In this document: piece by piece, positions 50,600 through 59,696 of the stretch
How the letters are laid out: each line of letters begins with the position of its first letter
How positions within the stretch are numbered: the stretch's first letter is position 1
Source of the DNA: Methylococcales bacterium
GTDB lineage: Bacteria; Pseudomonadota; Gammaproteobacteria; Methylococcales; Methylomonadaceae
Length of the DNA stretch: 64,000 nt
Assembly (NCBI GenBank): GCA_030753675.1
Contig: JASMBU010000006.1
Coordinates: forward strand, 1 to 64,000
Direction: 5' to 3'
Made by a program: the position numbers and the translations under genes
Notes under the pieces: generated by a model
Told to the model about the DNA's origin: nothing
The model's database searches: none
What the model saw: the letters and a program-made list of their open reading frames with translations, nothing else

Positions 50600-50929
50600 T
50601 TATTTCCCATCAGGCTGATAAATTTTAGAAACCTTTAAAGAGCCGCTAGTCCCTTTATTCCCAACAATAATCTTTGCCGCCCCTCTTTTTTCAACCTGAT
50701 CAATCCGAATAACTTCATGCATGGGTATGAATGATTGACTCACGCCTTCAAATTCATTTCGAAGCTTTTCTTCTGAAGGGTCGACAACAATGGCACTTTT
50801 TTCACCAAAAACAAAATCTTCAACAATCACAAAACCGTACAAATCTCCTTGATACACATGCTTAACATAGATCTCGTAGACTTGATCTTGGTTAAAAAAA
50901 GTAACTTTATAAAGGTATTTATCAGACAT
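50600..50929 (-). CDS. DUF1820 family protein
   Basis: 109 residues. YKVTFFNQDQVYEIYVKHV, GFVIVEDFVFGEKSAIVVDPSEEKLRNEFEGV and SFIPMHEVIRIDQVEKRG correspond to the DUF1820 family as I know it from Pseudomonas and other gammaproteobacteria. No function is known. Convergent with sspB. Confidence 0.85.
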   Translation of the reverse strand: MSDKYLYKVTFFNQDQVYEIYVKHVYQGDLYGFVIVEDFVFGEKSAIVVDPSEEKLRNEFEGVSQSFIPMHEVIRIDQVEKRGAAKIIVGNKGTSGSLKVSKIYQPDGK

Positions 50930-51000
50930 GAAAAATTTTGATCCCTAAAGAAAAAAGTAAGCGTGTTTAACGCTACCCCGCCAAGTCAATCAAACCATAA

Positions 51001-51444
51001 TTAGGCTTGAGAAATATATTTTATAATGTCCACAACTTGTTGTGGCGTTTCAGTGACTGCTAAGGCGGCACCGTCGATTTCCTTCAGCGCATGCGTTAAC
51101 TCAGGGCCATGCAATGTAATTAACGACTTTCCTAAACCAATCGCAAATCCTGCATCAAAAGCCGCATTCCATTGCCGGTATTTATCACCAAAACGAACCA
51201 CAACAAAATCTGCCCGTTGAATCAAGGTCGTAGTGCGAAGAGCGTTAATTTTTGCCGCTTTGTGATCTTTCCAAAAGGGCTTTTTTTCCGCACCTAAGAT
51301 TTCGACGCCAACATTATCACTGTCCTCATGATCCGTCACGGGGCTGTATATTTTAGTATCCAAATGGTTACTTTCCAGTCCCATTTGAATTTGCTCTCGC
51401 CAATTTGAATGAATCTCACCCGAAAGATAAATACTGTATGTCAT
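51001..51444 (-). CDS. YtoQ family protein
   Basis: 147 residues from the ATG at 51444 (MTYSIYLSGEIHSNWR). The longer frame to 51525 is not conserved in type. The Rossmann-like fold with a conserved GEIHSNWR start and FAIGLGKSLITLHGPELTHALKEID is the YtoQ family, related to nucleoside 2-deoxyribosyltransferase folds. Function unknown. Confidence 0.82.
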   Translation of the reverse strand: MTYSIYLSGEIHSNWREQIQMGLESNHLDTKIYSPVTDHEDSDNVGVEILGAEKKPFWKDHKAAKINALRTTTLIQRADFVVVRFGDKYRQWNAAFDAGFAIGLGKSLITLHGPELTHALKEIDGAALAVTETPQQVVDIIKYISQA

Positions 51445-51572
51445 AAAATAGCCTAGCGTTATAATTCTTGCATTATACGTGAATAGATTAACCTGATCCC
51501 AGCTATGTTTTTCAAAGACCGTCATTTATAACGCAAAAACAATACACTTTGGGTATTAATAACACCGTGATC

Positions 51573-52016
51573 TCATTTAATCCATTGCGATAAGACCTTT
51601 AATAATTGATCTACAATTATGGGCTTTTCGACAATATCATTCATACCTACAGAAAAGGCCTTTTTCTCTATCCGCTAACATCACATTAGCCTAAATCATT
51701 CAACCGTAGAACCAGACTCTTTTGCAATTCTATATTTTCTGTAATCAGCAAAACCGTCAACACCCCTGTGTTTAAACGTCTTAACTGTTTCGGTGGCTTT
51801 ATCAATTCAGCTTTTTCGAAGCAAGCGATAAAATAAAAAGTACTCCCCTCTCCAAAAACAATTTCCAGCCAGAGACTCCCGCCCATCATTTCTACTAGTC
51901 GTAACGATATAGCTAGCCCTAATCCCGTTCCTAACCATTGATGAAAATTGATTTCTCCCTACGTTGTTTGTGCGACAAAGTTCGGTGCTTCATCATTAAT
52001 TATAAATGTCATCATG
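51573..52016 (-). pseudogene. Decayed hybrid sensor histidine kinase (HATPase end plus receiver fragments)
   Basis: The minus strand reads, in one frame, ...FVAQTT, a TAG stop, [47 protein letters not shown]: the G1/G2 boxes of a histidine kinase ATPase domain. It runs into [22 protein letters not shown], the start of a receiver domain, then stops. After a frameshift MLADREK-AFSVGMNDIVEKP and LLKVLSQWIK appear, the end of a receiver domain. The middle of the receiver, the whole kinase N-terminal part and the reading frame are lost. It is a clear gene remnant. Confidence 0.82.
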
Positions 52017-52331
52017 TTGTCCTAAGATAATTAACTCTTTAAAAAACTAGCTAACTCTGATAACTGTTCTCTTAAGAAGGCCATAGAACTGCCGAAGAAT
52101 ACCAGATAATAAAATTTCAGCATTATATGAACAATAATCATTAATCCCATTTAAATTAGCTGATACTGTTTTGTTTTGGATTCATAAATGCTTTATGATT
52201 ATAGATTGTGCTTGAATATGTTAGATGGGCCTAAAAAGCCTTATTAAGCTTCTTTTTCAACGACTATATTCTCTTTAATAGTCCATTAATAACACTCTGA
52301 TTTTTAAAAAATCGTCATCCACCTTACCATT
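52017..52331. other. Spacer between kinase remnant and membrane protein gene
   Basis: 315 bases with no intact gene. Short minus-strand fragments such as MAFLREQLSELASFLKS may belong to the decayed kinase gene but are too short to judge. No terminator or promoter is convincing. Confidence 0.45.
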
Positions 52332-54578
52332 ATGAATAACCCATCTAAAAATAACGCCCCCACTGTCTTTTTATTTGCTTTTACGCTATTTGTCAGTGCC
52401 TCACTCATGTTTGTATTACAACCCATGTTTGGCAAAATACTGCTTCCTTTGCTGGGTGGATCACCCGCTGTATGGAATACATGCATGGTGTTTTATCAAA
52501 GTTTGTTATTTTTAGGTTATCTTTATGCGCACTTTCTATCGACACGGCTGAGTGCTTCCAAACAAATCCTAGTGCACGCCGGTGTGCTTATTATCAGTAT
52601 CATGGCCCTACCACTGGGTTTACCGGACAATGTCAATCCACCCACAGAAAGTGATCCTACTTTTTGGCTAATCTCAACCCTTTTTCTTGCCATTGGGTTA
52701 CCCTTCTTTGTTGTTTCAACGACCTCAACACTGATCCAAAAATGGTTCTCAAACATTGGCCTAAGTTCAAGTAAAGACCCTTATTTTCTCTATGCTGCCA
52801 GTAATATTGGTAGCCTAATAGCCTTATTAGGCTACCCCTTCTTCATTGAACCCGGCATTGGTCTTGAGAACCAAAAAATATACTGGGGCAGTGGTTATAT
52901 TCTCTTATGTGTACTCATTCTAAGTTGTGCAGTACTTTTCTGGAAAGTCTCTAAAAAAGATCAAGACTCGACAGCAAATACGGTAGCCCCAGAAGAGGAT
53001 GTGCCCCAATTAACGCTCCAGAAAAAATTATATTGGTTAATACTGGCGTTAGTCCCTTCAAGTTTATTACTCGGTCTGACTAATTTCATTAGTACCGATA
53101 TTGCCTCAGTTCCCTTGCTCTGGGTCATTCCACTCACGCTGTATTTACTTTCTTTTGTGATCGTATTTTCCAAATGGGGCGCTAAGGTCCATGGCCTGAT
53201 GGTTATCATTCAGCCCTTTGTCTTACTCCCTTTTATCGCCTACTCATTAATTAATCCCGCAATTTTGCCGTATTGGGTTAATTTGGCTCTGCATTTAGCA
53301 GCTTTTTTCTTAGCCATTATGGTCTGCCATGGTGAACTGGCTAAAAATAGACCTCACACCCGTTTTTTAACTGATTTTTATCTCATTATGTCCTTTGCAG
53401 GCATGCTAGGTGGTATGTTCAACACCTTTGTCGCACCATTTATTTTTGATTCGGTCTACGAATACCCTATTATGATCATTGCAGCACTGATGCTCAGACC
53501 GCGGTTACGCCGATCAGAACGCCCTTGGCTACAACAATTGGGCATGGATGCACTTTTTCCTCTAATCATCTTTATTGCTGGTCTTAGTATTTACTTTACG
53601 ACCGATGACTTAGGTCAATATATCGATTCAATCGGCGCTGCACTCATTTTATTAGCGGGATTAAACTACAGTTTCCGAGACCGTCCGACCACACTTGCCT
53701 TATCTACCGCTGTACTCATCTTTTTTACCATGGGTCTCCACGGGGTATTATCAAGCACACTATTTCAAGAAAGAACTTTCTTTGGTGTCATGTCGGTCAG
53801 AGACAGTACCCTACTCAATGAAAAGGGCCAACCTGAAAAGTATCGTGAGTTCTATCATGGCACCACTAAACACGGCGCACAACGATTACCACGCCACCTG
53901 CAACAAACACCGTTAACTTATTTCAGTCGGCAAGGCCCTATTGGTCAACTCTTTGCGGAATATAACGACCAAAATAACGCCTGGAATATTGCCGTCGTTG
54001 GCCTCGGTGCCGGCACGCTGTCTTGTTACGCTAAAAAAGAGCAAGACTGGATATTTTATGAGTTAGACCCTGGTATTGTTGACGTTGCTGAGAACCCAGA
54101 ATACTTTACTTATCTGAAAAATTGCGGGCATAAAATCACCATGAAAGTTGGTGATGCACGCTTATCAATTGATAAAGAACCAGACCAGCGCCTAGACTTA
54201 CTCATTATTGATGCCTTTAGCTCCGATGCCATTCCTACGCATTTATTAACCCAAGAAGCCTTTAAGCTGTATTTCTCCAAGATCAAACCCAATGGCATTT
54301 TAGCCTTTCACATTACCAACCGACATTTAGCCCTAAAGAAAGTCTTATCTGACCATTCACAAACCATGAAGATACCGGCTCTCATACAAGAGTTCAAGCC
54401 TCAAAACCCACCGCCATTAGTCGTCGCTACTGATTGGGTTGTCATGGCTAAAAACAAACAAGTCCTAGAACCCTTACGCCAGAGCAATCTTGGTCACTGG
54501 CAGAAAATGCCATTATATTTTGGCCTTAAAAGCTGGACTGATGACTTCACTAATATTATTGACCTCTGGAAAAACTAA
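52332..54578 (+). CDS. Membrane protein with C-terminal spermidine-synthase-like domain
   Basis: 748 residues. About eleven to thirteen hydrophobic segments fill residues 10-475 (LPLLGGSPAVWNTCMVFYQS near the start). The C-terminal 230 residues are a Rossmann methyltransferase-like domain with VVGLGAGTLSCYA, FYELDPGIVDVA and LDLLIIDAFSSDAIPTHLLT, as in spermidine synthases. This fused 'transporter plus spermidine synthase' type is common in bacteria without an assigned substrate. It ends at the terminator shared with the fhc operon. Confidence 0.85.
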   Translation: MNNPSKNNAPTVFLFAFTLFVSASLMFVLQPMFGKILLPLLGGSPAVWNTCMVFYQSLLFLGYLYAHFLSTRLSASKQILVHAGVLIISIMALPLGLPDNVNPPTESDPTFWLISTLFLAIGLPFFVVSTTSTLIQKWFSNIGLSSSKDPYFLYAASNIGSLIALLGYPFFIEPGIGLENQKIYWGSGYILLCVLILSCAVLFWKVSKKDQDSTANTVAPEEDVPQLTLQKKLYWLILALVPSSLLLGLTNFISTDIASVPLLWVIPLTLYLLSFVIVFSKWGAKVHGLMVIIQPFVLLPFIAYSLINPAILPYWVNLALHLAAFFLAIMVCHGELAKNRPHTRFLTDFYLIMSFAGMLGGMFNTFVAPFIFDSVYEYPIMIIAALMLRPRLRRSERPWLQQLGMDALFPLIIFIAGLSIYFTTDDLGQYIDSIGAALILLAGLNYSFRDRPTTLALSTAVLIFFTMGLHGVLSSTLFQERTFFGVMSVRDSTLLNEKGQPEKYREFYHGTTKHGAQRLPRHLQQTPLTYFSRQGPIGQLFAEYNDQNNAWNIAVVGLGAGTLSCYAKKEQDWIFYELDPGIVDVAENPEYFTYLKNCGHKITMKVGDARLSIDKEPDQRLDLLIIDAFSSDAIPTHLLTQEAFKLYFSKIKPNGILAFHITNRHLALKKVLSDHSQTMKIPALIQEFKPQNPPPLVVATDWVVMAKNKQVLEPLRQSNLGHWQKMPLYFGLKSWTDDFTNIIDLWKN

Positions 54579-54584
54579 GGAAAC

Positions 54585-54627
54585 AAAAAACCGGTTAAAG
54601 GCCTTAAGTCTTTAACCGGTTTTTTTT
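54585..54627. terminator. Bidirectional terminator between the spermidine-synthase-like gene and fhcC
   Basis: AAAAAACCGGTTAAA pairs perfectly with TTTAACCGGTTTTTT around a short loop, with T-runs readable on both strands, between two convergent genes. Confidence 0.88.
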
Positions 54628-54669
54628 AGGGACTGAAAAATTATTTCTAGATCATACGGGTGACCACGA

Positions 54670-55473
54670 TCATTCCGAAAACAATAAAATTTCACCCTTA
54701 TTCATTTCCAGAGAATCACCACTCCAACTTTGATATTTACCATTCAGATAAGCATCATCAATCGTAAATCCTAACTTCTTTAAATAAATTAGATATCGTT
54801 TTAAAAAGGTTGGCTTATAGGTGGTGTTATAGGTAAATGTAGGTAACAATTGTGCCGCTTGGGTTGAAAAAATAGTTCCACGAACCATACTGGCACCGGG
54901 TCGCTGGCCTAACTGCCCTAAGACCATAATCGTTCCGGCTTTCATATTGACACCGGTAAAATCACCGCTATTGCCACCAATAACAATTAATCCCCGCCTC
55001 ATACCATTACCCACCTCATTCTTGGCATTGCCATGAATAATAATTTCACCGCCTTGAATACCTGTATCACTCCCTCGCACACCACTTCCAACTAAATGAC
55101 CTGCATTGCCTTTAATAACGATACGACCGCCACTCATTTCCCGGCCGACCCAATCTTCAGCATTACCGGTAACCAGAATCTCACCGCCCGTCATTAAAGC
55201 ACCTAAATGCGCGCCAACAGAGCCGTTAATTATAATTTTTCCCTGTGTCATTTCACTGCCAATCAATTTTACTTTTGATAAATCACCCTCAACTTTGATC
55301 GTATCTAACCCATCATCCGTTAGGGTAAAAAAATCAGTCAAGATACAAGCTTGATTACCGTGCATCACCGTCATAGCACCAATCGCATCAAGACTATTTC
55401 CGATAAACTTATCAGGACAAATCACTTCAGTTTCTAAAGGGACACTCGGTAAGGTGTGTAATAATAACTTCAT
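54670..55473 (-). CDS. fhcC: Formyltransferase/hydrolase complex subunit C
   Basis: 267 residues. A right-handed beta-helix of glycine-rich repeats (GAHLGALMTGGEILVTGNAEDW, GREMSGGRIVIKGNAGHLVG, GMRRGLIVIGGNSGDF) related to the C-terminal domain of glutamate synthase, as in FwdC/FhcC. It is a structural partner of FhcA and FhcB. Last gene of the minus-strand operon fhcB-A-D-C, two bases after fhcD. Confidence 0.93.
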   Translation of the reverse strand: MKLLLHTLPSVPLETEVICPDKFIGNSLDAIGAMTVMHGNQACILTDFFTLTDDGLDTIKVEGDLSKVKLIGSEMTQGKIIINGSVGAHLGALMTGGEILVTGNAEDWVGREMSGGRIVIKGNAGHLVGSGVRGSDTGIQGGEIIIHGNAKNEVGNGMRRGLIVIGGNSGDFTGVNMKAGTIMVLGQLGQRPGASMVRGTIFSTQAAQLLPTFTYNTTYKPTFLKRYLIYLKKLGFTIDDAYLNGKYQSWSGDSLEMNKGEILLFSE

Positions 55474-55475
55474 AA

Positions 55476-56363
55476 CTAACCCCGTAGTAATTCATGTAAT
55501 TGCAAATGATATTGACCTAAATTACCGCCATAATTCCCTGCGGTAATCTGCCTGATCCCCTCTCTGGCTGCAGCCATAATTCCTACTCGCATAGCCTCTT
55601 TAACGACGGATTCATCCAATCCGTCAATAACAATCTCCAACACACAAGTCACCTCTTCAGGCAACTCTGTATGCAGTGCCCGTCCTCGTAACGATGGACA
55701 ATAAGCATCATTCGTAGAGGCCGGCAAAGCCTTATACTTTGATCCCGGCTTGCTACCACTACGCACCACGCCATCGGGAAAAGGTAAGATAACACCCTGC
55801 ATCTGCATGGCTTCAACAGCGGCTTCTACCGCCACCAATGTTATTTTTAGGTCCTCACCTAAAACAAGAAAGTTACCGCCGCCCACCGCTTTTTGAATAC
55901 CAAAAGACTCATCAACAAAAAACTCACCTTCCATCACAGGAATCCGCCACAAGCGCTGATCCCCCAAGAGCTTACTGGACTGATAACCATCCCCAAAATA
56001 ACGTAATTTACCGCCCACATTAACGGTTTCCTCAACGTCTAACCCATTAAAACAGGCTGTTGTCGGACATGTCATCACACATTGACCGACACGTTCAACC
56101 AAACGATTAGCCAGTCCTTTGGCACTCCCTGCAAACAACAAAATACTGACTCCAGGACGGCCGTCGAGTGTTTCATCTTCAGTTAATAACCCCTCAATAC
56201 CCGCCTCACATTTACAGCCAATAACCGATGTTGCAAAGCCGGTCATAGAACGCGCCGCTGCCATCGCCCATTTAGGTGTTTCTCCGGTCACAATAACTCG
56301 ACTCCCCCACATCCCAAAGGCTTCTGCGAAGGTATCAATAATTTCCGTTGATTTAATTAGCAT
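55476..56363 (-). CDS. fhcD: Formylmethanofuran:H4MPT formyltransferase subunit FhcD
   Basis: 295 residues, Ftr family. IDTFAEAFGMWGSRVIVTGETPKWA at the N-terminus, CEAGIEGLL, TCPTTACFNGL and the C-terminal REGIRQITAGNYGGNLGQYHLQLHELL match bacterial Ftr. It transfers formyl from formyl-H4MPT (made by Mch) to the furan cofactor. Forty-one bases after fhcA. Confidence 0.95.
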   Translation of the reverse strand: MLIKSTEIIDTFAEAFGMWGSRVIVTGETPKWAMAAARSMTGFATSVIGCKCEAGIEGLLTEDETLDGRPGVSILLFAGSAKGLANRLVERVGQCVMTCPTTACFNGLDVEETVNVGGKLRYFGDGYQSSKLLGDQRLWRIPVMEGEFFVDESFGIQKAVGGGNFLVLGEDLKITLVAVEAAVEAMQMQGVILPFPDGVVRSGSKPGSKYKALPASTNDAYCPSLRGRALHTELPEEVTCVLEIVIDGLDESVVKEAMRVGIMAAAREGIRQITAGNYGGNLGQYHLQLHELLRG

Positions 56364-56404
56364 ATCTATTAATAAATTTAAGGTTATTAAAACTTAAGTC
56401 ATCT

Positions 56405-58060
56405 TTAACTTAAAGATTTTGTCGGCACCACTTCTCCGTCATGAACATAACTGTCATCAACCGGATAGTTTTCAAATTGAATCGTGTAATAATCTTCAAA
56501 GAAAGGTTTTATTTTTTGAGTAATTGCACGGTCGTATTCCGGTTCAACATGCAAAATACGCCCTTGATAATCGGAACAAAACTCATAATCTTTAATAAAG
56601 AATCGACCACTCTTGATGACATAACGTGCCGCATTAAACATGGCTTCTTTATCTTCTTGGTCATCATAAAGAGTAATATCAGCATCCCCCCCAACACCTA
56701 AATGGCCTTTATTATCCAACCCTAATAATTTAGCCGGTGCGGCGCGTGAAATAATTGCAATCTCATACATTGACATTTCACGTTCTAAATCTAATAAACT
56801 GGTACTGTTAATTGCTTTTTGATTAGCCAAAGCGGCCTGTTCTTTCCTGAATTGTTTATCCATCAATAAGCGTATCAATTTTGGATAATTCATAAACGAC
56901 CCCCCATTCGGGTGATCGGTGGATAAAACCATTCGCCAAGGATCTTTTGCCATTAAAAAAAGTTCTAAGCCAATCGCCCACTGTAAAGCATGAGTATAAA
57001 TGTGTTCCTGGTAAGAAAAGGGTAAAATCCCACACCCGCTTTCACACTCAGTATCAGCATTAATCCATTTTTTATTAGTCATATTCCGAAGTTGCCAGGT
57101 TAACGGTGCATCCCCGGTCATGATCGTTGCATCACCAAACATCACCTGACCGACATCAGCACTGACATTGGGGTTGTTATTAATAAAATCTGAAATTTCT
57201 TTCGCCTTAGAAGTCGGATTCTTACCGACCTCACCGCCATAACTGTGAAACTGAATATGGGTAATATGAACACGACGCCCTTCCGCTGTTTTCATCGTTT
57301 CAATAGTCGTTGTATAATTTCCGCTATGCCCTAAATTATTACAGTGAATATGCGCAGGATGCGGTAACCCTAAATCATTCGTCGTATCAATCAGGGCCTT
57401 AATGATCTTTCTAGGTGTTAAATCAAAACCGCGAATTTGCTCATCTAAATTATGAACATTAGAATTTCTATTGCCTTTCCAAGGTTCATCCCCACCAGGA
57501 TTAACCAATTTAACCCCATAGCCTTTCGCCGCATTTAACCACCAAGCAACAGCCTCTTTAAATTCTGCCATGCGGCCTTTTTCAAGTAATTGATTGAGGC
57601 AAACATTATTTGCCAACAAGATATAAAAACCTTTATCAATCACCGGTGTGTCATGTAATTCCTCAATGGTGTGCCGGGCACCTAACGGAGGAACAGCCGC
57701 TTCCATTGCTGTGGTATAGCCCAAAGTTGCATAACGGTAACCGGTCGTAAATGTGGATGGGACACTGCCTCCAGTACCAGAGCGCAATTCATTCACCCGT
57801 GGTGAAACATCATGACGCTTACTTTCAGGTTGAAACTTCCGCGCCATGTTCACTTTATGACCCGCAATATGGCAATGAATATCTACCCCGCCCGGTAATA
57901 CCACCATTCCATGGGCATCAATGCAAGGGCTGTCATCGGGCACCGAATCAACAATCTTGCCATCTTTAACACAAATATCCTTAATTTCACCATCAATCCC
58001 ATTAAGCGGATCGTAGACTTTTCCATTTTTTATTCGAATTGCGGATGACATTTTTTCCAC
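56405..58060 (-). CDS. fhcA: Formylmethanofuran hydrolase subunit FhcA
   Basis: 551 residues, amidohydrolase fold. Metal ligands: VDIHCHIAGHKVNMARKFQPES has the His-x-His, GVKLVNPGGDEPW carries the lysine that is carboxylated in FwdA, HIHCNNLGHSGN has further histidines, and LSTDHPNGG the aspartate. It hydrolyses the formyl furan to formate plus the amine cofactor. All metal ligands appear present, so the hydrolase should be active. Twenty-one bases after fhcB. Confidence 0.95.
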   Translation of the reverse strand: MEKMSSAIRIKNGKVYDPLNGIDGEIKDICVKDGKIVDSVPDDSPCIDAHGMVVLPGGVDIHCHIAGHKVNMARKFQPESKRHDVSPRVNELRSGTGGSVPSTFTTGYRYATLGYTTAMEAAVPPLGARHTIEELHDTPVIDKGFYILLANNVCLNQLLEKGRMAEFKEAVAWWLNAAKGYGVKLVNPGGDEPWKGNRNSNVHNLDEQIRGFDLTPRKIIKALIDTTNDLGLPHPAHIHCNNLGHSGNYTTTIETMKTAEGRRVHITHIQFHSYGGEVGKNPTSKAKEISDFINNNPNVSADVGQVMFGDATIMTGDAPLTWQLRNMTNKKWINADTECESGCGILPFSYQEHIYTHALQWAIGLELFLMAKDPWRMVLSTDHPNGGSFMNYPKLIRLLMDKQFRKEQAALANQKAINSTSLLDLEREMSMYEIAIISRAAPAKLLGLDNKGHLGVGGDADITLYDDQEDKEAMFNAARYVIKSGRFFIKDYEFCSDYQGRILHVEPEYDRAITQKIKPFFEDYYTIQFENYPVDDSYVHDGEVVPTKSLS

Positions 58061-58081
58061 CTTATAGACAAATTTTTATGG

Positions 58082-59425
58082 CTATGCTGCTGCCGGTTTA
58101 TGGTTTGGGGTTATTCCTCTTAACTCACAAATGCGTTCTTTTATCGCACGCAAAACTACTTCATCACTCGGGAATGGCGAATCAAAAGCAGGCCGGAGTG
58201 ATAAAGGAACATTGTCCATACGATAAACTGTACCCGGCACATTAATTCCATAAGTCGCCGTGGTAAAGGCAACCTTGGCATGCTGGCTAGTCACCGTTGG
58301 CTTAGGATCTAAGGTAATAACCGGAATTAATTTGATATGCTCAATGGCTTTTGCAGAAAAGTTTGAACCCGGGTCACTGGCAATAACACACAATGCATCG
58401 GCCTCTCCACGGCCTAAAACATCAGCGGTGGTAAATTCACCGGGGTTAAAGCGCGGATACCCCCGATTAAAATTAACCCCAAAATTATACCCTGTCTGCC
58501 AAGCAACGACATTATCAGCTCCCGTGACGTTGCCATGCCCACGCGTAGGCATAGATACAAAATGGGTAAAGTCATTTAAATCAGTTACTAATTGTAATAA
58601 CGCCCCGACATTAAAATGTCGCCCCCGTGTCATCGTGAGACCCATCCCAAAGAACAAGACACCAAACTGACAGTCCTTCATTTGCTGGACTAAGGCTTCT
58701 AATCGATCCAAACTGATACCGGTTCGCTCTTCAACCGTCCGGTCAAGTGCCCGACCTTTTACCAGAGCGCGCATTGCCCACAATAATTCAAAATCACTAC
58801 CCGGTTTTATTTGCAGGAAAATGTCTGCAATCAACGAACTTTGTGTTGGCCGAATATCCACCATTGCAATGGTTCGGTCCTCTTTACCGTTTGGCATCCA
58901 GGGGCTTTTAGGATTAACCGCATAACGCTCAAAATGCCGAGGATGAGCCTCCGCTGGATTCCCGCCCCAATACATGACAAAATCAGCTCTATTCTTGATT
59001 TCACCCAAACTTGCCGTACTTTCACCGACCCCTTGAAAAGCCATTCCCGTAGGGCCATGACAGACCGAGGTTGTGGTATCGATGTTGCCGTTAAGATAAT
59101 CAGCAATGGCAACCGCTTGTTTTTGCGCCTCACAGGTTGTATCGCTTAACCCATAAATAGTCGGAAATTTTGCATTCGCAAGAACCTCTGCAGCCGCATA
59201 AACGGCCTCTTCAAGACTGGCTTCTTTACCATCAATCAATGCGACCGGAAAATCCTCGACTTTGTGCTCTAAAAACCATGATTTCCCAAGCACGCAGGCA
59301 TTCTTCGCTTGGGTAATATGTTTACCACCCGAATCAACAGTCAATTCAATATCGTCACAAACACAGCCGCAAAACGTACAAATTGCATTTTCTATAACTT
59401 TAGAAGAACCACTCATCACCCTCAC
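58082..59425 (-). CDS. fhcB: FhcB/FwdB-like molybdopterin subunit with intact redox motifs
   Basis: 447 residues with a GTG start at 59425; an ATG at 59416 (MSGSSKV) is equally likely and has GGTGAGG close upstream. Counting from the GTG, Cys16-x2-Cys19-x3-Cys23 (ICTFCGCVCDD) and Cys44 form a [4Fe-4S] set, and Cys122 in TTSVCHGPTG is the cysteine at the Mo/W-ligand position of archaeal FwdB. Bacterial FhcB is usually described as lacking these functions (Methylobacterium, from memory). Here the protein looks redox-competent. First gene of the operon, divergent from the FwdD-CysJ fusion. Confidence 0.9.
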   Translation of the reverse strand: MRVMSGSSKVIENAICTFCGCVCDDIELTVDSGGKHITQAKNACVLGKSWFLEHKVEDFPVALIDGKEASLEEAVYAAAEVLANAKFPTIYGLSDTTCEAQKQAVAIADYLNGNIDTTTSVCHGPTGMAFQGVGESTASLGEIKNRADFVMYWGGNPAEAHPRHFERYAVNPKSPWMPNGKEDRTIAMVDIRPTQSSLIADIFLQIKPGSDFELLWAMRALVKGRALDRTVEERTGISLDRLEALVQQMKDCQFGVLFFGMGLTMTRGRHFNVGALLQLVTDLNDFTHFVSMPTRGHGNVTGADNVVAWQTGYNFGVNFNRGYPRFNPGEFTTADVLGRGEADALCVIASDPGSNFSAKAIEHIKLIPVITLDPKPTVTSQHAKVAFTTATYGINVPGTVYRMDNVPLSLRPAFDSPFPSDEVVLRAIKERICELRGITPNHKPAAA

Positions 59426-59696
59426 CTAGTCCTATTTTATCCAATACCCCTGACAAAACCCAAGCAATCCAGGTTTTATTGATTTATTCTTAACTCAATT
59501 AATCTTAATTTACCTACCAACCATCCATCTGCCGAAAAATTCAAACCTGATACTACCTTATCAAGAAAGAGAAATGAAGTAAGAAGTTCTATCTCTTTAT
59601 AATATTTAATTTGAATTATCTTATCGGTTTACCTTATGCTAAGACCCGAAAAGTTTTCTTTAATGACAATTAATAAATAATATCTGGAGTGAAATT
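59426..59696. promoter_or_regulatory. Divergent control region of fhcBADC and the fusion gene
   Basis: 271 bases with no gene. For the plus strand there is TATAAT at 59598-59603 and, separately, TTGAAT (59611-59616) 18 bases from TATGCT (59635-59640), each a possible promoter of the fusion gene, whose GGAGTG ribosome binding site follows. For the minus strand nothing stands out. The shared region makes co-regulation of the two units likely, but this is inference. Confidence 0.45.

Noticed and set aside
57751-58670. Plus-strand frames opposite fhcA and fhcB
   Set aside because: Antisense shadows of conserved genes, with no ribosome binding sites or recognisable domains.
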